From contig JAIERK010000111.1 of the NCBI GenBank assembly GCA_019746975.1, forward strand, positions 1 through 61,646: a DNA stretch of 61,646 nt, given 5' to 3'. This document shows, in pieces, positions 1 to 9,641 of this stretch. A model generated the notes under the pieces. The model saw only the letters and a program-made list of their open reading frames with translations. It ran no database searches and was not told the DNA's origin. The first letter of the stretch is position 1. The number at the start of each line of letters is the position of its first letter. The translations under genes and the position numbers were made by a program. This DNA comes from Candidatus Obscuribacterales bacterium (GTDB lineage Bacteria > Cyanobacteriota > Vampirovibrionia > Obscuribacterales > Obscuribacteraceae).

Positions 1-470
1 TGGGATGCGAATTGCGCCTTCCAGGCCGCTACCGGTTCATACTGTCGAGCTAAGTCTTGAATCGCCATAATATTGTCGGCCGGTATTAAGTAGAAGCAGA
101 TGTGATCATGTCTGCCTTCCATTACCAGGCGAAACAAGCTTGTCGACAGATGCGCTTGAATATAAAGCGCGATCGATGCTTCGCTCGAATTGCTCCGCTT
201 CTTGATTTCGGGTTCTGTCGCTGCGATGAATAATTCGCTCAATCCAAGAACGGAGTTCAACTCGGTCGAGAATGACAGAAGTGTGTTGAAGACACGTTCC
301 ATAAGCTCTTGAACAGCCTTGGAGAGCATTACTTCAACCTTCGTCAACTCGAAGTGTTCGTGTTTTCGACGATTGAGGAATTTTATGGCATCCTGCGCCA
401 GATCGACTATCAAATCATTGCGCGAACTTGTTAATCGCGACTTGTACAACTGAAGAAATTTATCGCTCAT
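1..470 (-). CDS. Unknown protein, C-terminus cut by window edge
   Basis: An open frame runs on the minus strand from an ATG at 470 to the left edge without a stop, giving 156 residues of an incomplete protein that starts MSDKFLQLYKSRLTSSRNDL. It looks soluble and mostly helical, with no signal peptide or membrane segment. I do not recognise the family. The amino-acid mix is that of a normal coding region, and nothing on the opposite strand competes. A 41-bp piece of the gene (398-438, codons for about residues 11-24) recurs almost perfectly at 41807-41847, where it is not part of a comparable gene. Coding status is fairly secure; function is unknown. Confidence 0.7.
   Translation of the reverse strand, partial: MSDKFLQLYKSRLTSSRNDLIVDLAQDAIKFLNRRKHEHFELTKVEVMLSKAVQELMERVFNTLLSFSTELNSVLGLSELFIAATEPEIKKRSNSSEASIALYIQAHLSTSLFRLVMEGRHDHICFYLIPADNIMAIQDLARQYEPVAAWKAQFAS
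398..438 (-). repeat. 41-bp dispersed repeat, copy 1 (inside a gene)
   Basis: This segment of the truncated gene at 1-470 is repeated at 41807-41847 with 40 of 41 bases identical by direct reading; the core ACAAGTTCGCGCAATGATTT and the following 14 bases match exactly. Here it encodes part of the N-terminal region. Confidence 0.8.
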
Positions 471-860
471 GAGACTGAAGTGGTTGTCTGCAGTCTGGTG
501 GCTGAGATGAAACGCTTGTCTATCGTTTGATTTATTAAAGTTGTCCAGAACTCGCCAGCGATAACAGAAAAGATTATTCTTCGGAAAATGCTGGCGATTT
601 CTTACTTCGTTTGCATCCATCGGATTTCTCATCGCGCGAACCTCCAACAGCCAACCAGACTGCTTGCCAGACTCAATACTCACAATGGCGTGCGGCTAAC
701 TCTTCAGTTCAATCAGCTCGATTGCTACCGTCACATGACCAATCCTATCTCGTTTGGCTCAGAGCGTAAATCCACAGTATTGTATCCGCGAAAGTGCGTA
801 TACCGAATCGACGACCCTGGTCGGTATTGGCTTCATTGATTTAAATCAAACAGAAGTCGG
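471..860. other. Intergenic, no gene recognised
   Basis: This stretch separates the truncated gene (reading left from 470) from the end of glk at 861. Short overlapping frames on the plus strand (588-1122) have no ribosome-binding site and poor protein character. No RNA gene, terminator or convincing promoter is visible. Confidence 0.4.
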
Positions 861-1868
861 TCAAACAACAGCTCGCGCCGGCAAGTGTCCGGATTTCAGC
901 ATGGCGCAGCGGGCGGCTCCGATCAAAGCTGTCTTGTTATTCATTATGATCTTAACCGGCATTCGCTCAAGCAACGGGCGCATTCTGCCCTTGTTGAAAA
1001 ATGACTCCATGAATCCGGGTTGTTTTAAACGCTCGCAAATCTTGGGCGCGATACCACCACCAATGAATACACCGCCGAAGGCCATGAATTTCAGCGCGGC
1101 GTTGCCGGCTTCCGCACCATAGATCTCGATAAACATATCTAGCGCCTTCATACAGATCTCGGCTTTCTCCTCGAGCGCAAACCTTGAAATAGCAGCAGCC
1201 GGGTCGTCGACCGCCGCGAGTTCATCGGCAACCCATTCGGGCTCGCTGTAGCGATTCGTGTCGCGCAAGAAGGAATAGATTGCGTATAGTCCCATACCAG
1301 AGAGAACACGCTCGTAGCTCACGTGCTGATGGTCTCGCCTCAGGTAGCGGAATAACTCAATCTCTTCGTCGGTTCTCGGCGCAAAATCAGTATGTCCGCC
1401 TTCGCATGCAAACGGGATATAACCATCGCCGTTCCAGAATAGCCCAGCCTCTCCCAAGCCTGTGCCGGCTGATACCACACAAGCGTTACCATGGTCTCCG
1501 GGAAGAACATCGTGAAGTATGACGAATTCCTTGTCGGTCAGGTGCGTGATACCATGCGCGTTGCCCTCGAGATCATTGATCAACCAGACCTTTTCAAAAC
1601 CAAGCTTTCGAGCCACTTCTCGTGCGTCTACTACCCAGGGGAGGTTGGTCGTTTTGCAACGGCCCTCGAGAACCGGGCCGGCTATACTGAAGCAGGCGAA
1701 CTGAATCTTGACGCTGTGTTTTTCAAGAAATTTTTGAACGAGGCTTTCGAGATCGGGGAACTCCTGACTCGAGAAATTCTCTTCCATGGAGGGGTGGAGC
1801 TCCTGGTCTTTGACATGAAAAACGCCAAGATTGGTTTTGGTACCGCCGACATCACCAGCCAAAAACAT
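861..1868 (-). CDS. glk: Glucokinase (bacterial Glk family)
   Basis: A 335-residue protein of the usual length for the ATP-dependent bacterial glucokinase family, which phosphorylates cytosolic glucose to glucose-6-phosphate. The N-terminal phosphate-binding loop GDVGGTKTNLG (residues 5-15) and the glycine-rich GTGLGEAGLFW stretch in mid protein are family hallmarks. The ATG at 1868 is preceded on the minus strand by AGAGGAG. It lies 71 bp downstream of the transaldolase/isomerase fusion on the same strand, which fits a sugar-phosphate cluster; a hairpin at 1902-1927 may reduce read-through between them. The product of this enzyme is a substrate of the isomerase half of its neighbour. Confidence 0.92.
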   Translation of the reverse strand: MFLAGDVGGTKTNLGVFHVKDQELHPSMEENFSSQEFPDLESLVQKFLEKHSVKIQFACFSIAGPVLEGRCKTTNLPWVVDAREVARKLGFEKVWLINDLEGNAHGITHLTDKEFVILHDVLPGDHGNACVVSAGTGLGEAGLFWNGDGYIPFACEGGHTDFAPRTDEEIELFRYLRRDHQHVSYERVLSGMGLYAIYSFLRDTNRYSEPEWVADELAAVDDPAAAISRFALEEKAEICMKALDMFIEIYGAEAGNAALKFMAFGGVFIGGGIAPKICERLKQPGFMESFFNKGRMRPLLERMPVKIIMNNKTALIGAARCAMLKSGHLPARAVV

Positions 1869-1901
1869 AGGTATTCTACTCTCCTCTGAAAAGCTGTTAG
1901 A

Positions 1902-1927
1902 ACGGGGCGCCTACTTGAGCGCCCCGT
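1902..1927 (-). terminator. Hairpin after tal-pgi
   Basis: The arms ACGGGGCGC (1902-1910) and GCGCCCCGT (1919-1927) pair perfectly around an 8-base loop. On the minus strand the hairpin is followed by TTCT, only a weak U-tract. It sits between tal-pgi and glk, so it may be a leaky terminator or attenuator that sets their relative expression. Confidence 0.6.
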
Positions 1928-1939
1928 CCGGTTATATGG

Positions 1940-4810
1940 TTACGACAGAGATTCGGCAACCGCCTTCATCACCTGCTTCAAGGCGTCGGTAACATTGGAA
2001 CCTACGTGAATGCGAAGCAGTCTGCGCTCGCGCTCCGAGAGCACGGTCAGGTCTCCTCGAGCCTGGGCATCGACTACGAGACCAAAGCTGTATTTGTGAT
2101 CGGGGACCTCAACGTCTTCAACATGATCGCAGGTGATTTGAAGGAAAACGCCGGTATTAGGTCCACCCTTGTATGCTTGACCGGTCGAGTGCAAAAACCT
2201 CGGGCCAAAACCGAGACAGGTAGCTACTTTGCGCGAGTCGCGCACGGCATGGCGAATATTTTGAAGAAGCCGTTCGTTTTCCTCGTTCATATGCAGGTAA
2301 CCGAGGACCGCAAAGTAATCTCCTTCTTTCATTTGATCGAGATGAACTTTCAATATCGCGGAGAGTTTCTCATCAGCTTCGCTGAGCTCCTCATAGTTAC
2401 GTTCGTCTGTGTAAAGCTTGATACCGTTCTCTTCAAAAAATGGTTCTTCTTCAGGCAACTTACCATCTTTCTCATAGGCCTCGGTCAGCTCTCTGGTTGC
2501 TACTTTGCTCGCTTCCACATCCGGTTGATTGAATGGATTGATACCTAGGATGCTACCAGCGACTGCAGTGGCAATCTCCCACCGGAAGAACTCTTCTCCA
2601 AGAGCCATCTTATCGGCGAGAGTGATTCGAATCACGGGGTGTCCCTGCGATTCGAGAGCGGCTAGACCTTCTTCCTGCACTCTATCAAGTTGATCTTCGA
2701 GCTTCAGGTAGACAAACACTCGATCTTTTCCGTAAGCGGTAGGTGGACCCATCAACTCGCGATCGACAGGAATAATCGCTTTGCCTTCTTTACCGGTAGA
2801 CTCTGCGATAAGTTGCTCGAGCCAGGCACCCAGATCATGGATACCTTCAGAGGTGAAGATAGAAAGCTTATCTCTGCCGCTGGCGGCTGCCACTCCGAGA
2901 ATAATACCAAGGATGACACCAGGATTTAGCCTGGCCGAGCTAGCATTCTTGCACGACTCGACCATGTCACTGGTTCGCATCAGGAATTCCCTGACATCGA
3001 CGCCCATGACCGCGGCGGGTATCATTCCGAAATCAGAGAGAGCAGAGTATCTACCACCAATCCCTGGATGTCCGTAAAAGATCTCGCGGAAGCCTTCTGT
3101 TTTCGCAAATGCTTCCAACTTAGAGGCGGGATCGGTGACTGCGACAAAGTGATATCCAGCTTTTTCCTCTCCGACAGTTTCCTTGACCCGTTTCAAGAAG
3201 TATTCCATAAATATGTTGGGCTCGAGAGTCGAACCAGACTTGCTGGACACGATGAACAGAGTCTCTTTCAGATCGATTGCCTTTTCACGAGCGAGTATCT
3301 GCTCCGGATTGGTCGAATCGAGAATGGTCAGTTCCGGACAATCTTCGCCACGCGGGAACGTTACACTAATTACTTCAGGGCACAGGCTGGAGCCGCCCAT
3401 GCCGAGAACCACGGCGTAACGAAATCCAGCACCTTTTGCATCACGCAGCAGCTTCTCGAATTTTTCTTGCTCTTTAAGCTGCACATCAACAATATCGAGC
3501 CAGTCCATCCATTTGTTTTCATCCTGGTCGGTCCAAAGACTCTGATCTTTAGCCCAAAGCTTCTTCGTGTTTTCGGACTCCTGCCATAACTCTATCGCCT
3601 TATCCACTTTCTCTGAGAGCTCGGACGGCAGAGTAAAAGTCATCGTGTCTATCTTTGGTGGCAAACTGGCTCGGCGCTGTTTCTCCACAACATCAATCAG
3701 CTTCTTGAAGGCCGAGGCAAAGAGCTCCACGCCTTCTTCCAGAAGTTTGTCGGTGACTTCTTCCAGTGAGATTTCAAAGCGCTCGAGCTGCTCCAGGTAA
3801 TTTTGCGATTCATCGAGACGCTTCTCCAGCGTCTCCTGCGGCACACCGTGATCTCGAAAAGCTTCAAGCGTATTGAGTGGCAGTGTATTGACTGTTTCGT
3901 TACCGATTAGCTCATCGACATACAGACAATCTCTATAGGTAGGATCCTTGGTGCTGGTGCTTGCCCAGAGCAGGCGCTGAGGACGCGCACCATTCTTCGC
4001 CAGGTTTTTCCAGCGCTCGGATGTATAAAGATCACGATAGATCTGATAAGCCATCTTGGCGTTGGCGACAGCGGTCTTGCCGAGAAGTGCTTCGTAACGG
4101 GATTTCTCCTTGTCGTCTGCAGCGACCTTCATTTTGTCTTTGAGAATAGTGTCGACCATACTGTCGATACGGCTTACAAAGAAGCTGGCCACTGAGGAAA
4201 CTCGACTGAGATCCCCGGATTTCGCCAGATACTCTTCTAACCCTGAGATATAGGCTTCGGCTACTTCACTGTACGCTTTAGTCGCAAACAGCAAAGTTAC
4301 GTTTATGTTCAACCCTTCGGCAATCAAAGCCTTGATTGCAGGTATTCCTTCCTTTGTGGCGGGAACCTTGACCATGAGATTCGGACGATCGACCACCTTC
4401 CAGAGGCGGTGCGCTTCATAAATAGTGGCTGCCGTATTGGACGCCAATAATGGCGAGACTTCCATGCTGACATAGCCGTCGCGTCCGGCGGTTTCATCAT
4501 AAACACCGCGCAGAACATCGCACGCAAACTGGATATCTTCAACTGCCAAACGCTCGTAAATAGCATTCGCGTCGAGACTTCTATCCTTAATCAGCTCAGC
4601 AATCTGATCCTTATAGTCGTCACTTCCTGCAATTGCTTTTTCGAAGATGGCTGGATTAGAGGTAACGCCTCTTAGTCCATCGTCGTCAACCAATTTCTTC
4701 AGGTCGCCTGCTTTGAGGAAGCTTCTGCGAATAAAGTCCAACCATATCGACTGGCCCAGCTTTGTAAGCTGCTTCAAGCGATTAGTCACTTCCGGCTTGG
4801 TCGTCGTCAT
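1940..4810 (-). CDS. tal-pgi: Bifunctional transaldolase / glucose-6-phosphate isomerase
   Basis: A 956-residue fusion. Residues about 8-380 are transaldolase: LGQSIWLDFIRRSF near the start, GVTSNPAIFEKAI (48-60) and the Schiff-base lysine in LMVKVPATKEG (K148). Residues about 420-955 are phosphoglucose isomerase, with VVLGMGGSSLCPEV and VSSKSGSTLEPN sugar-phosphate-binding loops. The fused protein would link the non-oxidative pentose phosphate pathway to glycolysis in the cytosol. The same fusion order is known as a bifunctional family in several bacteria. I chose the ATG at 4810 because the MTTTKPEV start fits transaldolase N-termini and AGAGGG precedes it; the frame extends upstream to 4906 but that part lacks family character. 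It is divergent from the response regulator at 5025 and co-directional with glk. Confidence 0.93.
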   Translation of the reverse strand: MTTTKPEVTNRLKQLTKLGQSIWLDFIRRSFLKAGDLKKLVDDDGLRGVTSNPAIFEKAIAGSDDYKDQIAELIKDRSLDANAIYERLAVEDIQFACDVLRGVYDETAGRDGYVSMEVSPLLASNTAATIYEAHRLWKVVDRPNLMVKVPATKEGIPAIKALIAEGLNINVTLLFATKAYSEVAEAYISGLEEYLAKSGDLSRVSSVASFFVSRIDSMVDTILKDKMKVAADDKEKSRYEALLGKTAVANAKMAYQIYRDLYTSERWKNLAKNGARPQRLLWASTSTKDPTYRDCLYVDELIGNETVNTLPLNTLEAFRDHGVPQETLEKRLDESQNYLEQLERFEISLEEVTDKLLEEGVELFASAFKKLIDVVEKQRRASLPPKIDTMTFTLPSELSEKVDKAIELWQESENTKKLWAKDQSLWTDQDENKWMDWLDIVDVQLKEQEKFEKLLRDAKGAGFRYAVVLGMGGSSLCPEVISVTFPRGEDCPELTILDSTNPEQILAREKAIDLKETLFIVSSKSGSTLEPNIFMEYFLKRVKETVGEEKAGYHFVAVTDPASKLEAFAKTEGFREIFYGHPGIGGRYSALSDFGMIPAAVMGVDVREFLMRTSDMVESCKNASSARLNPGVILGIILGVAAASGRDKLSIFTSEGIHDLGAWLEQLIAESTGKEGKAIIPVDRELMGPPTAYGKDRVFVYLKLEDQLDRVQEEGLAALESQGHPVIRITLADKMALGEEFFRWEIATAVAGSILGINPFNQPDVEASKVATRELTEAYEKDGKLPEEEPFFEENGIKLYTDERNYEELSEADEKLSAILKVHLDQMKEGDYFAVLGYLHMNEENERLLQNIRHAVRDSRKVATCLGFGPRFLHSTGQAYKGGPNTGVFLQITCDHVEDVEVPDHKYSFGLVVDAQARGDLTVLSERERRLLRIHVGSNVTDALKQVMKAVAESLS

Positions 4811-5024
4811 CCCTCTAATCTCCGATAAGTCACAACTCGGGACCGGTTGGTCCAAAGCGGAATTTACCCGCGAGCGAACCGGCGGCCCAACCATATACAG
4901 ATACAAAAGATATCAGATCGAGCTCCAATCAGGGCATCTTATGGGCAATATTTTCGTTTCGGCTTCGCTTGGCTACCCGTTTGCTATTATCTTTCTGGTA
5001 CGCGACAACACGAGGAATAACACC

Positions 5025-5771
5025 GTGCGAATACTACTAGCCGAAGATGACCAAATGCTATCCAAGGGAATTCACCTGGCGCTTTCGCAGAATGGTTACC
5101 TGGTTGATCAGGTAAGAACGGGACTCGATGCTGACAATGCACTCACAGTAACTCCATATGACCTGGTTATTCTCGACCTCGGTCTGCCGGAGCTAGATGG
5201 ACTGGAGGTGCTCACCCGACTTCGTCAGCGCGGGCAGCCGACGCCGGTGGTGATTCTCACAGCCAGAGACGGCGTGAAGGACCGAATTACCGGTCTCGAC
5301 CTGGGTGCCAACGACTATATGACCAAACCCTTCCATCTCGACGAGTTAGAAGCGCGAATCCGAGCCCTTCTGCGTAAAGGCAACTGGAGCAATCGAACCG
5401 AGATTAAATATAACGACTTTGTCTACGACACGGTCGGCCGCAGATTGACAGTACACGGGCAACCGGTGGATCTGTCAGCACGAGAAGTGGCAGTTCTCGA
5501 ACTGCTCCTCCAAAAAGCCGGTAAGGTGGTCAACAAGCAACAGATTACCGAACACCTATCTAGTTGGGAAACATCAATCAGCTTCAATGCTATTGAAATT
5601 ATCGTGCACCGTCTTCGCAAGAAGCTCGAAGGCAGCGGCATCAACGTGAGGACAATCCGCGGACTCGGCTACATTCTCGAGCCTCCACAGTCCGGCGAAA
5701 CGATCGAGCCGCACAGAGGAGAGCAACAACACGAGCTAGTGGCACCGCAACACCAACTTCAAGGGCAATGA
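5025..5771 (+). CDS. OmpR-family response regulator (QseB/TctD-like)
   Basis: A 248-residue two-component response regulator. The receiver domain (about 1-115) has the acidic pair EDD (7-9), the phospho-acceptor D51 in LVILDLGLPELDG, and the lysine in MTKPFHL. A winged-helix DNA-binding domain (about 125-222) ends in HRLRKKLEGS and RTIRGLGYIL. A polar tail rich in Gln, Glu and His follows. The GTG at 5025 is chosen because it opens VRILLAEDD and is preceded by CGAGGA; the frame is open further upstream but only antisense to tal-pgi. Its stop overlaps the ATG of the sensor kinase (ATGA at 5768), so the pair is translationally coupled. Its targets are unknown. Confidence 0.92.
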   Translation: MRILLAEDDQMLSKGIHLALSQNGYLVDQVRTGLDADNALTVTPYDLVILDLGLPELDGLEVLTRLRQRGQPTPVVILTARDGVKDRITGLDLGANDYMTKPFHLDELEARIRALLRKGNWSNRTEIKYNDFVYDTVGRRLTVHGQPVDLSAREVAVLELLLQKAGKVVNKQQITEHLSSWETSISFNAIEIIVHRLRKKLEGSGINVRTIRGLGYILEPPQSGETIEPHRGEQQHELVAPQHQLQGQ

Positions 5772-7210
5772 AAAACTCAATTCGTCGCCAGATGCAAGTC
5801 TGGCTGATGATACCACTACTGATACTACTTGTAGTATCAGCAGTTTGCTCTTATGTTTTGTCCATGTACTTATCCAGGGAGGCATACGATAAGGCTTTAC
5901 TAAATTCAATCGATTCTTTGGGCAGTCGCGTCAATGTGGACGAAGCCGGAAAAATTTCTATCGGGAAGCTCCCGAAGCGGACTTTGACCCTGCTCACGCA
6001 CGAAAATAAGGATCAGTTCCTGTTTGAAGTGTACGCGGAAGACGGCAAACTTCTGACCGACGATTTCGGACTACCGAAGCCCCCACAGGCACTAAAGCCT
6101 GAAGAGGAAGCGATACTTAAATATGAGATCGTCGGCAATCGTGTATATCGGGTCGCTGTCACGAAGGCACAAGTGGGAGAAGCGGACTCGGCAAACACAG
6201 TCCTCATCCAGGCTGGCGAGACGCTCAACGCTCGCAAGGAGTATCGGCGAAAATTACTGCTTGGAATAGTGATACCGCAAATGATACTACTCGCACTGGC
6301 TGTTTTGGCCGTCTGGATTAGCATAGAGAAAGGGCTAAAACCACTACGCACGATAAGTGAGGTCGTGAGCCGGCGAGCCCCTTCCGACCTCTCTCCGATT
6401 CACGAAGAGAACGCTCCTACAGAGGTTAAATCTTTTCTCAAAGCTCTCAATGGATTGTTCGTCCGAATTAGTGACGATATCGATCGACAGCAAAGATTTG
6501 CAGCTAATGCCGCGCACCAGCTGCGAACGCCTCTTGCCGGTTTAAAAACATATCTTCAAGTGATGGAAAAAACCACTGCCGACCCAGAGTTCAAAGGCAT
6601 GACAACCCAGATGAAGGACGGAGTAGAACGAATTATTCGCACCGTTCAGCAACTACTCAGTCTCTCTCGTGCGGAACAGGGGCAAAGTATGATGCAGGGC
6701 TTCAATATCATCGACCTCAACACCGTAGCAGAAGAGGCGGCTACCGAAGTAGTCCCGGAAGCGCTGAGAAGGAACATCGAGCTTGATCTCAACACACCGG
6801 ATGCTCCGACGAAAATCCGCGGGGATTCTATAAGCTTGAAAGAGCTCATTACCAATCTGTTAGAGAACGCCATCAAGTACAACAAACCCGGCGGTTTCGT
6901 AAGTTTGAAAATCGAGAATGGAAATAATGTCTCGTTGACAGTCGAAGACAACGGAATTGGAGTTCCAGAATCAGACCGCGCGCGTGTTTTCGAACGATTT
7001 TATCGGGTATCGAGCTCCAGCTGTATGGCTGAAGACGGTAGCGGGCTGGGTCTTTCCATCGTCACTGAGATTGCCAAATTACATCAAGCAACAGTCAGCC
7101 TCGAGCCTGCAGACAACTCCGTAGGCAGCCGATTCAAAGTCGTTTTTCCCGAAGTAAAAGACATAGACGTGCAAAATAGCGATGCGAAGCCGCTTCAGAA
7201 GACCCGCTGA
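5768..7210 (+). CDS. Sensor histidine kinase (QseC/TctE-like)
   Basis: A 480-residue membrane histidine kinase and partner of the preceding regulator. It has an N-terminal membrane segment (about 12-34), a periplasmic sensor domain of roughly 130 residues, a second membrane segment (about 164-184) and a HAMP linker. The dimerisation domain carries the phospho-acceptor H250 in AAHQLRTPLAGLKTYLQ. The ATPase domain shows NLLENAIKYNKPGG (N box), VEDNGIGVPESD (G1), FERFYRV (F box) and GSGLGLSIV (G2), so it appears active. The HQLRTPLAGL signature is that of the TctE/QseC subgroup. The signal sensed cannot be inferred. Confidence 0.93.
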   Translation: MKNSIRRQMQVWLMIPLLILLVVSAVCSYVLSMYLSREAYDKALLNSIDSLGSRVNVDEAGKISIGKLPKRTLTLLTHENKDQFLFEVYAEDGKLLTDDFGLPKPPQALKPEEEAILKYEIVGNRVYRVAVTKAQVGEADSANTVLIQAGETLNARKEYRRKLLLGIVIPQMILLALAVLAVWISIEKGLKPLRTISEVVSRRAPSDLSPIHEENAPTEVKSFLKALNGLFVRISDDIDRQQRFAANAAHQLRTPLAGLKTYLQVMEKTTADPEFKGMTTQMKDGVERIIRTVQQLLSLSRAEQGQSMMQGFNIIDLNTVAEEAATEVVPEALRRNIELDLNTPDAPTKIRGDSISLKELITNLLENAIKYNKPGGFVSLKIENGNNVSLTVEDNGIGVPESDRARVFERFYRVSSSSCMAEDGSGLGLSIVTEIAKLHQATVSLEPADNSVGSRFKVVFPEVKDIDVQNSDAKPLQKTR

Positions 7211-7634
7211 CAGGTTGTGGTCATGGACAGGCGCTTTCGTCATGTAGAGCCTCTGAGTGTTTTCCGATGTCGATTAAAAACTCATAAGAAAGACGCGCTT
7301 TCGTCAAGTAGCCAGTAGGTGCAGCACTAGTGAGAGGTTCGCAGCAGCCCTCGCAGACAGTTGGAAGGTCAAATTCAGACATTAGCAACAAGTTCACAAC
7401 GTCGTTTCATTCACTCACGACGGTGGGCACTCAGGTAAATTGTCGCTAACGGAGCCTCTCAGCCAATCCACAACACCAAATTTTGGCAACATCAAAACCG
7501 GATTTAGATACCGGAAGTTAAGCGCGATTTTCACCACAGTCCGCAACATATGACAAATAGTCACCAAAGAATTTGGGCTATTCGATAAACTGAGTAGGTC
7601 GGAGCGTTCTAGCTTTAGGCACCAGGATTCACTA
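7211..7634. other. Intergenic region with a spaced direct repeat
   Basis: This region lies between the two-component operon and the transporter. It holds two copies of GCGCTTTCGTCAWGTAG (7231-7247 and 7295-7311, one mismatch) spaced 64 bp start to start. No terminator with a clear U-tract and no gene is seen. The transporter promoter presumably lies in its right half, but no good consensus is visible. Confidence 0.5.
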
Positions 7635-9602
7635 ATGTCTTCGTCTCACAATCAGGAACCGCAGCGCCCAGGGACTTCCACGGAGCCCGCCCCGTCCGTC
7701 ACAGTCACTGAAATAAAACCGGTTCCGTCAAGCAACTCGCATGATAAAGATGCGTTACTCAACTGGTGGATGGCCGCAGGAATAGTTGGCGCCGACATTG
7801 GAACGTCAGTGTTTTACAGCACAGGCGTGATAATGCCGAAAGTCGGGTTTGCAGCTCCGCTTGTAATCTTATTCGTCTGCCTGATGATGTGGCTCTTCAA
7901 ATCGACCTACGAGGAAGGCTGTTCCGTAAGTCCCTTCAACGGTGGGGCTTACATAATGGTCCTGCAAACCGTCGGAAGACGGCTAGCCATGTTCGTCGGC
8001 GCGCTTACCATCCTCTCATATCTCGCCACAGCAGCCGTAAGCGCCTTGTCTGGCGCCTATTATCTTGACTCCTTCGACAATTTGATGAATTGGTCGACGA
8101 GCAACATCCTTTTGGTCTCTCTGATACCAGTGGTGCTGTTCGGTGTGGCAAACATAAAGGGCATTAAAGAACCTGCATTCCTGGTCTTTTTCGTTGCTCT
8201 CGGTCACTTTTTGCTTTTGTTGTTCCTCGATGCATACGGACTAATCCTGGCTTTTCAGAGACACGTTGATTTCACCTTCGTCTTCCAGGACATTCCTAAC
8301 ATCAGCCCGATGAACATGTTGTACGGCTGTGCGGCAGCATTTCTCGGCATTACTGGATTCGAATCGGCAGCCCAAATCGTAGAACAGCTCGAGACGCCGA
8401 CGTGGAGAACGCTCAAGAAAGTATATTTGTCCATCGTGCTGCTTGTTGGAATTACCGCGCCGATTACATCGTTCTTGTGTTTGGCATTGTTAGACAAGCA
8501 GCAACTCGTACTATACAAAGACAACCTTTTATCGGGTCTGGCCTATGTGGAAGGGGGGCAGACGCTGCTACAGATACTGGTTTTCGACGCTTGCCTGACA
8601 CTTTTCGCGGCGGTCAACACCGCATATGTCGGCTGTATCGGCTTGTGCACAACGATGGCAAAACAGGGAAACCTCCCGGGCTTCCTCCTCAGACGCTGGG
8701 AACACAAGGTGTCCTGGTTACAAGGTTACCCCTACATCGTGCTTTTGTTCATGGCTGTTACGGCGCTGATGATCTTCGTATTGCCTGGCAAGGTCGAGGA
8801 TCTCGGTCAGGTTTATGGAATGGCTTTCCTTGCTGTCATGGCATCTTTCTGCTTGGGCGTGATTATGTTGCGCTTCCGAATGCCCGTGAAAGTGGCACGG
8901 TCACCATTTAAAACGAATTTAGTCATCAAGACGAAGCATGCCGCTATTCCTTTACCTCCACTCCTTGGGCTCATAGTTCTCGTCTTTGCCGAGCTGATCT
9001 TGATCTGGTCCAGCCACGAAGCCAGACCGCTTGGGATTCAGATTTTGCTCGCGATACTTCTTGTAATGTGCTTCTATCGCTTGGGATTGCTAGAGAGCCG
9101 TTTGCGTCACCTGCCCGACCTCCGCTTGGGTCTGGGAAAGTTCACGAACGTCTCGGAATTGCCGGACGACTTACCCACTTATGTACTCTGTACAGCTGGA
9201 GCCAAAGCCCGAAATCTGGCTCATTCCCTCATTCGACTCCTCGAGCGTGAAGAACCCGGTCCCAAAGAGATTATTCTCTACCATGCCGAGGAGGAGTCAG
9301 CCAGGCGCGGCATTATGTACGAGCTGCTGCAGCGGGTAGTCTCACAACAGATCGCGCCGAGCTTTCGCCACCATGACATGATTCTCACTGTCAAAATTCT
9401 TCCTGAGACATTAGTGGACGGTCTGATTTACATCAAACGGGTTCATCCTTTTATGAAAGTATTTATCGGAACTGGAACGGATCCTGAACTGGCAAACAAG
9501 TACACACAGGAGCTGGAAAACAATTTGGGTGTTCCTGTGGTCAATATTGGGCATATCCTTATGGAACAGCAGCTTCCGAAGTTTGCAAAACCGGAAGGGT
9601 AA
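7635..9602 (+). CDS. APC-superfamily permease with soluble C-terminal domain
   Basis: A 655-residue inner-membrane transporter. A Pro/Ser/Thr-rich cytosolic N-terminus (about 1-45) precedes the first membrane helix, which contains GADIGTSVFYSTGV, a signature like the substrate loop of APC/KUP-type carriers. About twelve hydrophobic segments follow up to residue 490. The last 150 residues are soluble and alternate short strands and helices (LPTYVLCTAGAKARNLAHSL, KEIILYHAEEE, MKVFIGTGTDPELA), which resembles a universal-stress-type or other nucleotide-binding regulatory domain. Amino acid or potassium transport are both possible and I cannot choose. AGGA precedes the ATG. The LRR gene starts 39 bp downstream on the same strand and may be co-transcribed. 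Confidence 0.85.
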   Translation: MSSSHNQEPQRPGTSTEPAPSVTVTEIKPVPSSNSHDKDALLNWWMAAGIVGADIGTSVFYSTGVIMPKVGFAAPLVILFVCLMMWLFKSTYEEGCSVSPFNGGAYIMVLQTVGRRLAMFVGALTILSYLATAAVSALSGAYYLDSFDNLMNWSTSNILLVSLIPVVLFGVANIKGIKEPAFLVFFVALGHFLLLLFLDAYGLILAFQRHVDFTFVFQDIPNISPMNMLYGCAAAFLGITGFESAAQIVEQLETPTWRTLKKVYLSIVLLVGITAPITSFLCLALLDKQQLVLYKDNLLSGLAYVEGGQTLLQILVFDACLTLFAAVNTAYVGCIGLCTTMAKQGNLPGFLLRRWEHKVSWLQGYPYIVLLFMAVTALMIFVLPGKVEDLGQVYGMAFLAVMASFCLGVIMLRFRMPVKVARSPFKTNLVIKTKHAAIPLPPLLGLIVLVFAELILIWSSHEARPLGIQILLAILLVMCFYRLGLLESRLRHLPDLRLGLGKFTNVSELPDDLPTYVLCTAGAKARNLAHSLIRLLEREEPGPKEIILYHAEEESARRGIMYELLQRVVSQQIAPSFRHHDMILTVKILPETLVDGLIYIKRVHPFMKVFIGTGTDPELANKYTQELENNLGVPVVNIGHILMEQQLPKFAKPEG

Positions 9603-9641
9603 TAGTCTGACCGCCTTACCGGGATTTCGGCGACTCAAGAT

